Notes: generated by a model from the letters alone, not told the origin. Positions 22,530 through 33,615 are shown, counted from the stretch's first letter. The stretch is DNA of 64,000 nucleotides from Toxorhynchites rutilus septentrionalis (GCF_029784135.1 NC_073744.1:105109266-105173265), one strand, 5' to 3'. Numbers and translations: made by a program.

Positions 22530-22930
22530 AGCCCTGAAAAGGGCCGTTGATTATATGCTAAGCTTATATAGCACCCTCTCCTTGGATTCGATGGGCCAGC
22601 TGAATGTCCTTGGGCATCATGTGACGCGTTTTGCGTGGATAGTACACAAATTTGTATCTTCGAATAAGCCTCCTGCAGCGTCATAGCCGCGGAACTTTGG
22701 AAGCGCAAGTCGGTTTTGAAGTCCTGAGCAATTCCACGATCCAAAAGCTGCAAAGGTAGCTTGTGGATCAGCAATTCGGTCGACTTCCGATAGCGATGAA
22801 TTTCACGCAAAGTTCCCGGTCGATAGCGATGTGGCTTCTTCACCTATCCTGCGGCTGATGCGCTTATCCGAGCTGCTTTCGTGTGCCTTACCACTGAAAG
22901 ACTAACTAGCTATCTGCTTGGTCCCAAACA
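22530..22930 (-). pseudogene. Histone H3 pseudogene A with 3' stem-loop
   Basis: On the minus strand the translation contains H3-specific blocks: [32 protein letters not shown] and, in another frame, sequence corresponding to CAIHAKRVT. The initiator is lost. The codon for lysine 9 of the ARKS tail motif is TAG. Two codons are missing after PGT, and about 22 bases are missing after LQEA, which shifts frame. The 3' end keeps a replication-dependent histone stem-loop (GGCCCTTTTCAGGGCT, 22530-22545). The gene cannot make H3, which packages DNA in the nucleosome core. The lesions are shared with copies B and C. Confidence 0.9.
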
Positions 22931-23084
22931 AACGAGTCGTCACGGTGCGAGAGTAGAGTAAGAAATGAACGAAAGCAAAGGAAGCGTCATTTTATAAACC
23001 ATGAAAGTATAGAATCTAAACCCCACCCTTATTATATTCGTTGCTTACCCTGAGAGAGAAACGAATGACATCGAAGTAAGTATA

Positions 23085-23299
23085 CAGTAATGTATTTGAA
23101 TCCGGACACTTTGCGTTACATTTAATACCATACCGCAGCCACAACATTTTCTGCATGTTGAATTAATGCGATTGATTAGTAACTATCAAGAAACTATCAG
23201 TAACTATATTAGCAACTATTAATCGCATAAATTCAACATGAAAAAAATGTTATGGCTGTGGTATGATATTGAATGTGTCCGGATTCAAAAGCATTACTG
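23085..23299. mobile_element. 215-bp foldback MITE with TA flanks
   Basis: Begins CAGTAATGTATTTGAATCCG and ends with its near-perfect reverse complement. Most of the element pairs with itself, leaving a central region of short repeats (AACTATCA). TA flanks at 23083-23084 and 23300-23301 fit Tc1/mariner mobilisation. It lies between H3 copies A and B. Confidence 0.85.
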
Positions 23300-23973
23300 T
23301 AAAAAAGAGTTAACTCGACTGAAATTTTTTCGGTTCGGCCTGCAAAAACGAAATTAAGAGCCCCCGCCGACTGCAGACTGACTTGTCGACCGATAGTTCG
23401 GTCGGCTTCTTAATCAGTACGGAGAAAAAAAGTCTGTAGTGTACAGCATAATGCATAGACGTAAGTATGAGCTTCCCCATCTCACATTCCAATAAGATTA
23501 ATGGGTTTCCAAGTGGGCGCGCTACATACGGATACGAATGATTTCAATAACCTGTTTTCGAAACTATCATTAAGCTATTGAAACAATTTTTCGACTCAAT
23601 AAATAGCAATCATATAACTCTTGGACATTTTATCTTTTGTATGAAATGATTATCATACTGTTCCGTTGATCCGAAGCAGAATGAATCACGCTTAAAGAAG
23701 GAATGGATTTTTTCTTGGAATTTAGTCAGCAGAAATAATGCCCTTTCCCAACAATTAAAAACGACAAACGGTAAACAGTTTCATCAAAGTGATTTCTTCG
23801 ATATGGGGATATATTCACTACATCATGTCATATATTTCATATTTTTCATTATGAAATCCATATCCATGGCACCTATCGGTATCGAATTATCATCGACACC
23901 ACGATTTTCGCTAAATGCTCCTTTCAGTTCGGCCTGTAAAAAACTTTTCTGAACTCTAATCCATCAAATTTGG

Positions 23974-24372
23974 AGCCCTGAAAAGGGCCGTTGATTATAT
24001 GCTAAGCTAATATAGCACGCTCTCCTCGGATACGATGGGCCAGCTGGATGTCCTTGGGCATGATGTGACGCGTTTTGCATGGATAGCACACAAATTAGTA
24101 TCTTCGAATAAGCCTCCTGCAGCGTCATAACCGCGGAACTTTGGAAGCGCAAGTCGGTTTTGAAGTCCTGAGCAATTCCACGAACCAAATGCTGCAAAGG
24201 TAGCTTGCGGATCAGCAATTCGGTCGACTTCTGATAGCGACGAATTTCATGCGAAGTTCTCGGTCGATAGCGATGTGGCTTCTTCACGCTTCCTGCGGCT
24301 GATGCGCTTATCCGAGCTGCTTTCGTGGTGCCTTACCACCGAAAGACTAACGAGCTGTCTGCTTAGTCCCGA
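23974..24372 (-). pseudogene. Histone H3 pseudogene B with 3' stem-loop
   Basis: Minus-strand H3 blocks [26 protein letters not shown] and [17 protein letters not shown] are in frame. It shares the TAG at the lysine-9 codon (TKQTAR then stop), the missing two codons after PRT and the ~22-base deletion with copies A and C. The stem-loop is at 23974-23989. The most complete tail of the three (TKQTAR ... GGKAPRKQL) lies near 24300-24370. It forms the left arm of the palindrome. Confidence 0.9.
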
Positions 24373-24619
24373 TGAAACGAGTCCTCACGGTGCGAGAGTA
24401 GAGTAAGGAATGAACGAAAGCAAGGGAAGTGTCATTTTATAAAACATAAAAGAATCGAATGTAAACCCCACCCTCTTTATTGTATAAGCTTACTGTATAC
24501 TCACGAATATAATAAGGGTGGGATTTAGATTCTATACTTTTATGGTTTATAAAATGACGCTTCCTTTGCTTTCGTTCATTTCTTACTCTACTCTCGCTTC
24601 GTGAGGACTCGAGCTCGTT

Positions 24620-25012
24620 AGTCTTTCGCAGACAGCTCGTTAGTCATTCGGTGGTAAGGCAAACGAAGTCAGCTCGGATAAGCGCACCAGTAGCAGGATA
24701 GGTGGAGAAGCCACATCGCTATCGACCGGGAACTTTGCGTGAAATTCATCGCTATCGGAAGTCGACCGATTGCTGATCCGAAAGCTACCTTTGCAGCATT
24801 TGGTTCGTGGAATTGCTCAGGACTTCAAAACCGACTTGCGCTTCCAAAGTTCCGCGGCTATGACGCTGCAGGAGGCTTGTTCGAAGATACCAATTTGTGT
24901 GCTATCCATGCAAAACGCGTCACATCATGCCCAAGGACATCCAGCTGGCCCATCGTATTCGAGGAGAGCGTGCTATTAGCTTAGCATATAATCAACGGTC
25001 CTTTTCAGGGCT
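24620..25012 (+). pseudogene. Histone H3 pseudogene C with 3' stem-loop
   Basis: Plus-strand copy divergent from B. The tail is decayed but retains QTAR followed by TAG and GGKA. H3 blocks KLPLQHL and [15 protein letters not shown] follow in one frame, and blocks [15 protein letters not shown] in the next. The same deletions are present. The stem-loop at 24997-25012 is GGTCCTTTTCAGGGCT, with one change from A and B. The roughly 250-base gap between B and C would be the former shared promoter side. Confidence 0.9.
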
Positions 25013-26219
25013 CCAAATTTGATGGATTAGAGTACAGAAAAGTTTTCTACAGGCCGAACTGAAAGGAGCATTTAGCGAAAATCGTGGTTTCGAAATAATT
25101 CGTTACCGATAATCTCTTTCTGGCAAAACGATGTGGTATGAATCACATTATTTGAATGATAGAATGAAGAAGTTTTCTGCCAATTTCCTTCAACCTCCAA
25201 ACGTATCTTTCTCCCGTTTGTCGTTTTCGCGTTCGCTAATCCTTTCTCACAACACCCATTTCTAGTTTGAGAAATTGTTGAGTAAACATTGTTTGCCAGT
25301 GCGCGTAGAGTGGGAATTCTTAAAGATTCATTGCACCTCTAATAAATTGCCGAAAGACGTGGTCCTACGTTGATCGCACTTGATTGAAAAAATCCAAAAC
25401 GAAATGTATTTGGTCGCAGCATTGTATGAGTAGAAAGCAAATAATCGCTCGAAAATGACTTGATTTTCGCGATGTGAAACATTTTCCGTTTTTCATGTTA
25501 TGCATCCAATATTGGATACGAAAATTTCCACTGATGGGGAAAAAAATATTCAGAAGCTTTCCTGTTAATTGCGATTGATTGAAAAATAACAAAACCAAAT
25601 GTATTTGATCACAGTGTTATATGGATAGAAAACATTAAAATAAACTATTTCGCATGAATGTATTTTTCAATTCCCAGGGGAACTGGCAGATTATTTTTAA
25701 GCAACTATGATAGCAACGAGAATTCCGCGCGTGTATGTGTGTGTGTGTGTGTGTGTGGCGGCTGCTTCGATGTTTCAAGCGGAACCGTGGCATCACTCTC
25801 CTCCTGATGGATTCCCTTTTGGCCTTAGGTGCACAAACAGGCTCTTGGTGACACCGTTCATCAGCGCTTTCATGATAAACGAAATTAGCTTCACTACAAC
25901 AGCGACAACATGCTCCAATCGCTGTTCAATCATAACTGAGTGGGTTTACGAGCGGCGCTCGCTTATATACCGATTTTTGATTTCAATAGCCTGTTTTGAA
26001 AGCAATTTTAAGACTATTGAAACAAGTTTTTGGATGAAAAAGTAACAAGTATATGACACGTAGACATTTTATCTTTCAAATGAAGTGTTTATCATACCAT
26101 TTCGTTCAGTTGTTTAAGAGCTATTAACGCTCAAAATCTCGGTCTCCGGCGTAACGCTTTCGTTCTCGAAACTTTGGTTTTACACCCCGGTATAGAAATG
26201 AAAGACGTAGTCCTACGTC

Positions 26220-26654
26220 AAAAGCTTGGGTTAAGCCCGGCCAGCCAAAATCAATCGCAAAACCGAATATTCAGTTCGAAGACATTTATTATGAGCTACT
26301 CAAACCAAATGAACTATCACAGGAGAGCCTTACCGATAACAATTGATGCATTTGAGCCCAGAAGGACAAGAGGTCGCAATACGCCGATAGACACGACGAG
26401 GTGATTCTGCAACATGACAACGCTCAGCCCCATATTGCAATTGGCGTCAAAAACCACCTGGAGAACATCAAATGGGAAATCTTACCCCACCCGCCGTTCC
26501 CTCCGATTACCATTAGTTCCGGTCGATGACACATGGCCTGGATGAGCAGCGACTTTCCTCCTATGACGATACCAAAAAATACAGCGTGGAATCCGTATGC
26601 TACCAGAAAGATGGGAGAAAGTTGTAGTTAGCGACGGACAGTACTTTGAATAAT
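26220..26654 (+). pseudogene. Mariner (DD34D) transposase, right half of a split copy
   Basis: Starts AAAAGCTTGGGTTAAG, encoding the mariner segment KAWVKPGQPKSIAKPN that normally follows YDNPKRKK. It then covers YYELLKPNE, the second catalytic motif (VILQHDNAQPH) and HPPFPP. A deletion or decay removes the third aspartate region, and the C-terminal MLPERWEKVV-like sequence ends near 26654. Multiple frameshifts. Together with 21078-21189 it reads as one element interrupted by about 5 kb. Confidence 0.75.
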
Positions 26655-26744
26655 CTCTGACTTCTCTTCTTCTTTTAATGAAACGTCGAGCTTTTCAAAA
26701 AAAAAACTTTCTTTTGGGACTCTCATCGCGTGTGGAGCGTAGTC

Positions 26745-27340
26745 GCGATGGACTCCTAGCTGACACTATTTAACGCGTTCTTAACGTCGATCGTTATCAC
26801 TGCGCAGTATCGGTTTCCTCTGTTTGGATGCTTTAATGGCTTTTTCGACCACTATGCAAATACCGTAGATCTCCCCTTCCGAAATCCAAACTGACTATCG
26901 GACAGTCCACGAGCTCCCTCCGTGCATTCCGTCAGCCTGTAAGAGGATGATTCTCTCCAGAAGTTTTCACAAGAGTGTCCAGCAGGCAAATGGAAATCCG
27001 GAAAGTAGCATTCGTCTAGACACTTATTGCTGTACTGAAAATATCAGGGAATACTAGGACTGCCGTTTTTAAAGCTACATTAGGGATTCCAGGCGCTTTC
27101 TTCGTTTTGAGACGCTTCATAACTTCAACTAGCTCATCGTTCGACACCTGCCTGCGTTCAGTGTTATCAAATCCATTTTCTCTATCTGGTCGTCGGGTCC
27201 TGCTACGGGAATAACCCTTCCACGATAATTTTTAGTTTTTCGGGACACATTCCGGAGGATGTCGTTGGGCCCCTGAGTTTCGCCATCACCGCTCGGTAGG
27301 TATTGCCCCATGGATTGACGTCCACATCCCGGCATAACTC
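26745..27340 (-). pseudogene. R1-like non-LTR RT fragment
   Basis: The minus strand reads KRLKTKKAPGIPNVALKTA near 27080-27130, then GLSDSQFGFRKGRSTV and CAVITIDVKNALNSVS near 26780-26930. These are RT blocks typical of R1/I-type elements. Frames change several times, and the catalytic YADD block is absent because the fragment ends before it. 5'- and 3'-truncated relic. Confidence 0.65.
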
Positions 27341-27379
27341 CCTGAAGACATTTCTGAACTTATTTCAATTTTCGTTTGA

Positions 27380-27580
27380 AAAAAAACTTGAACTGTACAC
27401 TCAATTTTTCAACGTCTTAATTGGAGATTTTTTTTTTTTTGTATTTTAAACATGAAGCAGAAATGTGACCATTTTATTTATTTTCTTATCACTACATGAG
27501 AGTAAAATGGATCGATTTTACGATGAATATAAGTCGCATTTAATTATCTATTTATTAACCCCGAAAAATTCAAAGTAAAT
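27380..27580 (-). repeat. Dispersed repeat, inverted copy of 7250-7450
   Basis: Shares ordered blocks with 7250-7450 in opposite orientation: the GTACACTCAA end, ACTACATGAGAGTAAAATGG and TTAACCCCGAAAAA. No coding sequence. Confidence 0.6.
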
Positions 27581-27590
27581 TCATTCGTAA

Positions 27591-28004
27591 GTGGTAAATT
27601 TGAATTATTGGAATAACTGCACTGGTGTGGTTGAAATGGACAGTCACATCCATAATCACATCCAATGCATGATGGAAAGTGAAGGGAAGAATATTGGACT
27701 CTTTTTTATATTGCTTTCTCTTTTTGTGCTATTTCAGTCAATGAACGCACAAACATTGAGAGATAGCGAAATCATTCCTCTCGCGAGCGATAAACTTCTA
27801 CGCTTCGTATATTATTGACTTGTTCATATCCCCCCACACTACATTTCCTTTATACCTGCATCGATGAAAATGTTCTATTTTTCGGCTTGTTTTAATTTCA
27901 GTAAAAACATGAAAAAACACATTTTTATAAAACATTTGGCCAATTATTTCGAAAACCAGTATACTAAACTGGAAAAAAAAGTTTTGGAAAACATAAGAGA
28001 TTAT
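27591..28004. other. No recognised gene
   Basis: One 75-codon frame at 27591-27818 with a hydrophobic segment (FFILLSLFVLF) but no other support. AT-rich sequence up to the SINE target site. Confidence 0.35.
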
Positions 28005-28490
28005 TTTTGGGGATCTCCGTAGCCACATTGGTTGCGCGTTCGCTTAGTAAGCGATCGATCGTGAGTTCAAAACTCAGGGCCCTCATTGACCATCTTTGTG
28101 TTGTTACAGAATAGCTACGTCCACGCAACAATCATCAGCGATGGAGATCGATCCACGGTCGAAATAAGATCGATTCAACCATACAACTGCTCTGCTCTGC
28201 AAGACACATCGGGCTGCTGTTCTATAAATAACTCAATAATGATCAATCAACTGTCTCCGCTGTCCGGTGGTCCAACTGGATAATGGAAGAACAGAAAGAA
28301 TAATCTTACGCCTAAAAGGCTACTGTGTGAATGTACCATATGTAATGGTAAAGAAGGAATACTGGCGAACGGCAACTGTGTAATGTGCTAATTATAGATA
28401 TGATAACCATGTGACATGTACACGATTAAAATTCGGCTCTGTTACAGCTGAAATGCTAATGAGCCTTAAATAAATAAATGGGATAAAAAA
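28005..28490 (+). mobile_element. tRNA-related SINE with 10-bp target duplication
   Basis: AAGAGATTAT flanks the element at 27995-28004 and 28491-28500. The head is tRNA-like (TAGCCACATTGG as A box, GAGTTCAAAACTC at 28063-28075 as B box). A roughly 350-bp body follows, and a tail of AAATAAATAAATGGG then an A run. The intact duplication and tail show insertion by reverse transcription. The short frame inside (28086-28283) is part of the SINE body, not a gene. Confidence 0.88.
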
Positions 28491-28500
28491 AAGAGATTAT

Positions 28501-28729
28501 CGGTTTTATGTAGGGGAGATAGGGGTAAGACGGACATGTTAAGGAAAACTTCAGTTTTTCGATACGCCTCGGCGCCCCTTCATGCTGTGCGGTGTTTTAG
28601 AGTTAAAGTCTGTTTCAGTTCGAATTTGGTCGCATAAAGTAGAACATTTCTCAGTATAAAAATAACATACAAATATGGAAAGGAAATCGTTTTGTAGGTT
28701 TTTCAATGAAATGTTAGGAAAAAAATGAA
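28501..28729. other. Spacer
   Basis: Short AT-rich spacer between a SINE and the DD37E-like relic; nothing recognised. Confidence 0.35.
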
Positions 28730-29690
28730 AATCATTCGTCAGCTGTACGGATGAATTTTCGAACTTTTCGTGTGATACCACTCTCAATTTTCTGCACAGC
28801 ACTGCTGGTAACCGTATTTGCTATCTTGTTCCACCACTTTTCCATTTGAGCTGGTTCTTTGATGCCACATTTCTTCAGTTTACCTTTGATAATTGCTAAA
28901 TATCACTTGATGGAACGAAAATCCGGACAATTTGGTGGATTGATAGTTTTTATTTCAATGAAATCGATCTTGTTCTCCTTATACCACTTGGCGACATCCT
29001 GTAGTGGCAGCTTGCCAAGCCAGGCCAGAAATTCGCCGGACTTTTGTGTGATCGAATGAATGATCAAATCCTGTTCTGAAGACACTACTCATTGTAAAAT
29101 TTTTCCATTCATAGTTGCCCCTGTGATGAAAACCTTTGTTTTCTCTCCAAAACTACAGATCCCTTTCCAAATCATCAACTTATGGGCAAATTTATCGCGT
29201 AAACAAATTTGAACCTACCAGCAACACCCCCTTTACGCTAGGTAAGGTAAGACTATTTGCCCGAAACCCATTTTTACGTATGTTTCATCGACCGTTAAAA
29301 TACATCCTTGATCAACACTTGCTCGTACACGGGTACGGGTTCTAGCAACTAGGTTTTGTTTCAGGAGGCGTTTACTGGCATGATGCGATCGCAAGCTTTC
29401 TCGCATACAAATTCGGCGAACTGTACTGTGGCTCGCCGTGAACTTTTTTCGCCAAATATAGCCTAGGATCGTTGTGGGCTGCTCGAATCGTCTTTGCTCG
29501 TAGATTCCGATCATATGTTCCACTTCTACGCCTGATTAGTTTCATCCGATCCAACGTAAGGGTCTCCCGGTAACGTTTGAGTACGGCATTTACAGTCGAT
29601 TATTAAAATTTCAAGAATTTTGCGATCTTTTCTCCTGACAACGTCGGGTTATGAATGTGAGTGTGCAGAATTTTTTTCCGCCTTTTGCGT
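28730..29690 (-). pseudogene. Degenerate DD37E-like transposase
   Basis: The minus strand carries a second IS630-Tc1-mariner transposase resembling the ITmD37E at 16189. It starts near 29690 (MKRKRRKKI-like) and has blocks MDRMKLIRRRSGTYDRNLRA and LTVDETYVKM, the first catalytic region. The second catalytic motif reads FWPGLASCHY with G in place of the aspartate. NPPNCPDFRSI follows with K where the glutamate is expected, then a stop, then AIIKGKLKKCGIKEPAQM and a C-terminus near 28735. Two of three catalytic residues are replaced and the frame is broken, so it is dead. TIRs not found. Confidence 0.8.
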
Positions 29691-29855
29691 TTCATTGTCG
29701 ATTACTTTGGAATGTGTCCTTCATTCTTGATGGAATTTTCACTACTATATAAATAAACCATCCGAATAAAAACGCTGTCAATAGTTTCTCCATGTGAAAA
29801 CTAGGGGCACTGGACTGTATAAAAATAAGTGACCAAATGCTAACTGAAACACACT

Positions 29856-32520
29856 TTATTGCCTCCATACTCCGTTCTCCTGCACGCCGTCGAAAATCGT
29901 TCTTAGTACTCGTCTTTCGAAAACTCCGAGTACTCGCAGGTCCTCCTTGAGCATTGTCCATGTTTCATGCCCGTAGAGAACATCTGGTCTAATAAGCGGC
30001 TTGTACAGTATACACTTTGTACTTTGGCTCAGTCTGTTCGACCGCAATTGCTTTTGAAGCCCATAGTAGGCACGACTTCCGCTTATAATGTGCCTCCGAA
30101 TCTCGCGGCTGTTGTCATTGTTCGCCGTCACCAATGGGCCAAGGTAGACGAACACGTCAACAACCTCGAACTCATCGCCGTCAATGGTCACACTACCGCC
30201 TAAGCGGCGTCGGTCGGCCTCGGTTCCGCCTGCCAGCATGTACTTCGTTTTGGACGCATTTATCTTCAATACAATCTTCATTGCTTCGTGTTTTAGTCTA
30301 GTGTACGCTTCAGCCATATTCTGCCGACAATATCCATGTCATCAGCAAAGCAGATTAGATTTGTTGAAAATCGTGCCTGTCGTGTTTATATCCGCTCTGT
30401 TCATAACACCCTGTAACACTATGTTGAATAGCAAGCAAGAGAGACCGAAGTTCCTTGTGGGATACGAATGAACTCGACAGTCCACCCGAAATTCGCACGC
30501 AGCATTGCGTACCAACCATCGTAGCTTTAATTAGCTCAGCTTCCCGGGAAAACCGTTTTCGTCCATAATTTTCCATAACTCTTCGCGGTTGATGGTCAAA
30601 CGCTGCTTTGAAATCAATGAACAGATGGTGCGTGGGGAGTCTGTATTCATGGCCTTTCTGGAGGATCTGCGGCAACGTAAAAATTTGGTCTGTCGTTAAC
30701 CGTCCTTCAACGAAGCCGGCCTGATAACTTCCCACAAATCTGTTCGCAATTGGTGATAGTTGGCGGAAAATAATTTGAGATAGCACTTTGTAGGTAGCAT
30801 TGAGGACGGTGATTGCACGATAGTTCCCACAGTCCAGCTTGTCGCCCTTTTTTGTAGATCGGGCAGATTACCCCATCCTTCCACTCCTCCGGCAGTTGTT
30901 CTGCATCCCAAATTCACACAATCAGCCGGTGCAGACAAATGGCCATCTTAATAAGCTCCGCTCCGATGTCATCCTTCCCAGCGGATTTATTGTTTTTCAG
31001 CTGGTTGATAGCGTCCTTAACTTCGCTTATCGTTGGAGCTGACACCTCCTCCACGCTTGTCCCACCGACGAAATTGCTTTCCCCGCCGCCATGGTCCTCT
31101 GCTCCACCATTCAGGTGTTCGTCGAAGTGCTGCTTCCACCTTTCCGTCACTTCACGATCGTCCGTTAGAATACACCCATTCTTATCCCGACACATTTCTG
31201 CTCGCGGCACAACAAAAACCAACTCTGCATACTCCGCCTCCTCCAGGCAGCGCTTTTTCTCCCGGAAGATTTGGGTACGTTGCATCTTTTTCTGTCGATT
31301 TCATTCCACGTTCTGACGAGTGGCACTGCGCAACTTAGCCGCCCGCGCAGCGTTCTCCTCATCCATAACCCTTCTGCATTCATCGTCAAACCACTCGTTC
31401 CGCTGAATACGTTCCACGTGCCAGAGTATGTTCTCTGCTACACTGTTGATGGCTGTTTTAATGGTTTTCCAACAGCCCTCGAGAGGAGCTTAGTTCAGCT
31501 CGTCCTCTTCCGGCAGCGCAGCTTCGAGCGAATGCACGTAAATTCCGGCGACATCAGGCTGCTTCAGCCGCGCGAGATTTAACCGTGGCGGACGTCGGTA
31601 CCGAATGTTGGTCACCACGGCGAGTTTTGGGCGCATCTTCACCATCACCAGGTAGTGATCCGAGTCAACGTTAGCGCTCCGATAGGATCTGACGTCGATG
31701 ATATCTGAGAAGTGCCGGCAGTGGTCGATTTGTGTTTCTGTCTGATTAGGTGACCTCCAGGTGTACTTGTGTAGGAGTTTATGATGGAAGAAGTTACTAC
31801 GAATGGCCATGTTCATGGAGGCGGCGAAGTCGATAAGTCTTAGGGCCATTTCGTTGGTCAGCTGGTGTGCGCTGAAGCCCCCAATTACCGGTTTGTATTC
31901 CTCCTCCTGATCAACTTGTGTGTTGAAATCCCCGATGACGAACTTAATATCCTGTTTTGGGGAGTGATCGTATTCACGTTCTAACTACGCGTAAAATTCT
32001 TCCTTGTCATCATTGGTACATCCCATGTGTGGGCTATGCACGTTGATGATGCTAATGTTGAAGAATCGGCTCTTAATTCTCAACCGGCACAATCGAGGAC
32101 TAATTGGCCACCACCCAATCTCCCGCTTTCGCATCTCGCCCATCACTAAGAAAGCTGTGCCCAGCTCGTGTGTGTTGCCGCAACTTTGGTAGATGGTGTG
32201 ACCATCCCTAAACGTACGGCTCTTCAATAGGCTCGAGTGCTTCCTTGGAAGTTGAGAGTTTCCAATCCATAGTCCGTTTTCGTCGAGTTTGTCCATGCCG
32301 ATGCTCTTTTTTACGTGCAAGGCCTGCGACCAACCCCCTGTCTCGTCGTGCCAGTACTATTTAGAGTCCCACACTGATACGAGGACGGCGATTCAGCAGC
32401 CCCTAACCTGGAGAAAACAGACGCTCGGGTTTGACGAAGCATTCCCTCTACCGCCTTACTATAGTCTTACCGCGCCAACGTTCGCGTTGCACCCCCTCAC
32501 TTTGTTATTGGCGGATTGAC
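29856..32520 (-). pseudogene. RTE-clade non-LTR retrotransposon relic
   Basis: The minus strand holds a single-ORF element in many frames. Endonuclease sequence is at 32320-31985 (GNTHELGTAFLVM, NISIINVHSPHMG). A second endonuclease block follows at 31850-31490 (IDHCRHFSDIIDVRSYRSANVDSDHYLVM), with the SDH active-site motif. RT comes next: 31285-30914, then TTDQIFTLPQILQKG and HLFIDFKAAFD at about 30690-30600. The catalytic FADD is at 30338-30349 (FADDMDIVG). The C-terminus (KTKYMLAGG, GSRAYYGLQKQL) ends near 29856. Absence of RNase H and the conserved order fit RTE. At least five frame changes make it inactive. Confidence 0.85.
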
Positions 32521-33408
32521 AACATTGTCCAGGCATGCCACCAGATGTCTCCATGTTTCGGCTGGTAGCATGACTCGCGGAGGCGTGAGGTAGGAACATG
32601 TGAGGACCAGAGCTCTAGTTAACGCTTATTTCCAGTTGTCAACTCATTATTTATAGAAAATGTTTATCCTATGTTTAAAGAAAAGACAACACTTATAGAG
32701 CGAGTAAACAAATTGGAAAAAAAGTACATTCGATTTTTCAAATATCGATTCTTTGGTGCCGATAATTAGTGAATCGATTCCTACGTCGTTAAGAAAATCG
32801 ATCAGACCCGTCGATCTTTTTCTAAAGATCGCCCAATCCTAGTCTGGAAACAGTTAAAGAAAGACTGTTTTCCAAAGCTGACCTGGTGTAATCGGTTGTC
32901 ACTAGCAACTGCTGAAAATTTCTTATTTTTCATCATGATTTATCACTGGTTAATTCTGAGTACTGAGTAACTCTGTTAATCAAATAATAATAATGAAAAT
33001 ATATTGTTAATAAATTAATGTTATAAGTTAATGTTAACAAAATCAATTTTTCCACTTTTTCCCAAAAATGACTTTTCTCAAAAATTCAAAACTTTTGACT
33101 ACTCAACCGATTTAGATAATCGACATATCAAATTGAAGCTACTATTGAACTAGCCTTTCATTGAAAAATATTGAACATCAAAAACAATGGATTTAATTTG
33201 TGTATTTATAGATTGTAGTAGTTTTCTATTATTTTCATGGCTTTGGTCTAGAGAGCGCTATATTTTTTATATTTTATTTTGGAAAGCTAAGGACTTTTTA
33301 CATAACATATTTCGATATCAGAGATGCTATTTTTTTTGGTTTTTAGATATGATTTTTCAAAGTTAATCCGTGGTCCAAAAAATCTTTTTTTTTCATTTTT
33401 CCCCAAAA
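32521..33408. other. No recognised gene
   Basis: AT-rich sequence upstream of the Ty3 LTR. It contains short simple repeats (for example repeated CCCAAAAATG near 33060 and 33401). Nothing coding recognised. Confidence 0.4.
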
Positions 33409-33614
33409 ATGGACACGTCATATCGACATACCTTGGATTCTGAAAACGCCTCACCTCAAGCATATACTACCTTGTAATTGAAAGCGTCAGAGAGAATTTG
33501 GGCTTATTAGTAGCGACACGTAGAAAACGTAACACACGAAATTCTTAGAGAAATAAAGAGAAATTTGTTATCAGAATCCATTCGTAATCGTTTCTTCCGG
33601 CGTAATCCACCACA
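33409..33614 (+). repeat. 5' LTR
   Basis: About 206 bp, starting ATGGACACGTCATATC and ending CCACCACA. Contains AATAAA in AGAGAAATAAAG. Aligns end to end with the 3' LTR. The first TG is eroded. Confidence 0.88.
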
Positions 33615-33615
33615 T

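Larger units (their letters stand above)
23880..25110. repeat. ~1.2-kb palindrome whose arms each carry an H3 pseudogene
   Basis: The left arm, about 23880-24482, matches the right arm, about 24505-25110, in reverse complement, with a short spacer. Matching landmarks are the outer ACCACGATTTTCGC, the H3 stem-loops, the H3 bodies and the inner CCACCCT near the centre. The arms differ by scattered substitutions, so the structure is not a recent copy error. Confidence 0.85.
21190..26219. repeat. 5-kb composite repeat with histone H3-derived units, apparently inserted in mariner
   Basis: Lies between the two mariner halves. Its right end carries the palindromic GACGTAGTCCTACGTC at 26204-26219, and a partial version occurs at 21222-21233. 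Inside are three H3-derived units, three direct copies of a block containing ATGCATCCAATATTGGATAC (about 21355-21500, 22205-22370, 25495-25660), two small MITEs and TG microsatellites at 21619-21631 and 25735-25757. A TATATA-containing promoter-like block near 25950-26100 has a diverged copy at 23540-23660. No frame longer than 112 codons has a recognised function. Exact ends are inferred from the mariner junctions. Confidence 0.6.

Noticed and set aside
22520..22843. A functional histone H3 gene
   Set aside because: Start codon lost, TAG at the lysine-9 codon, missing codons and frameshifts in all three copies.
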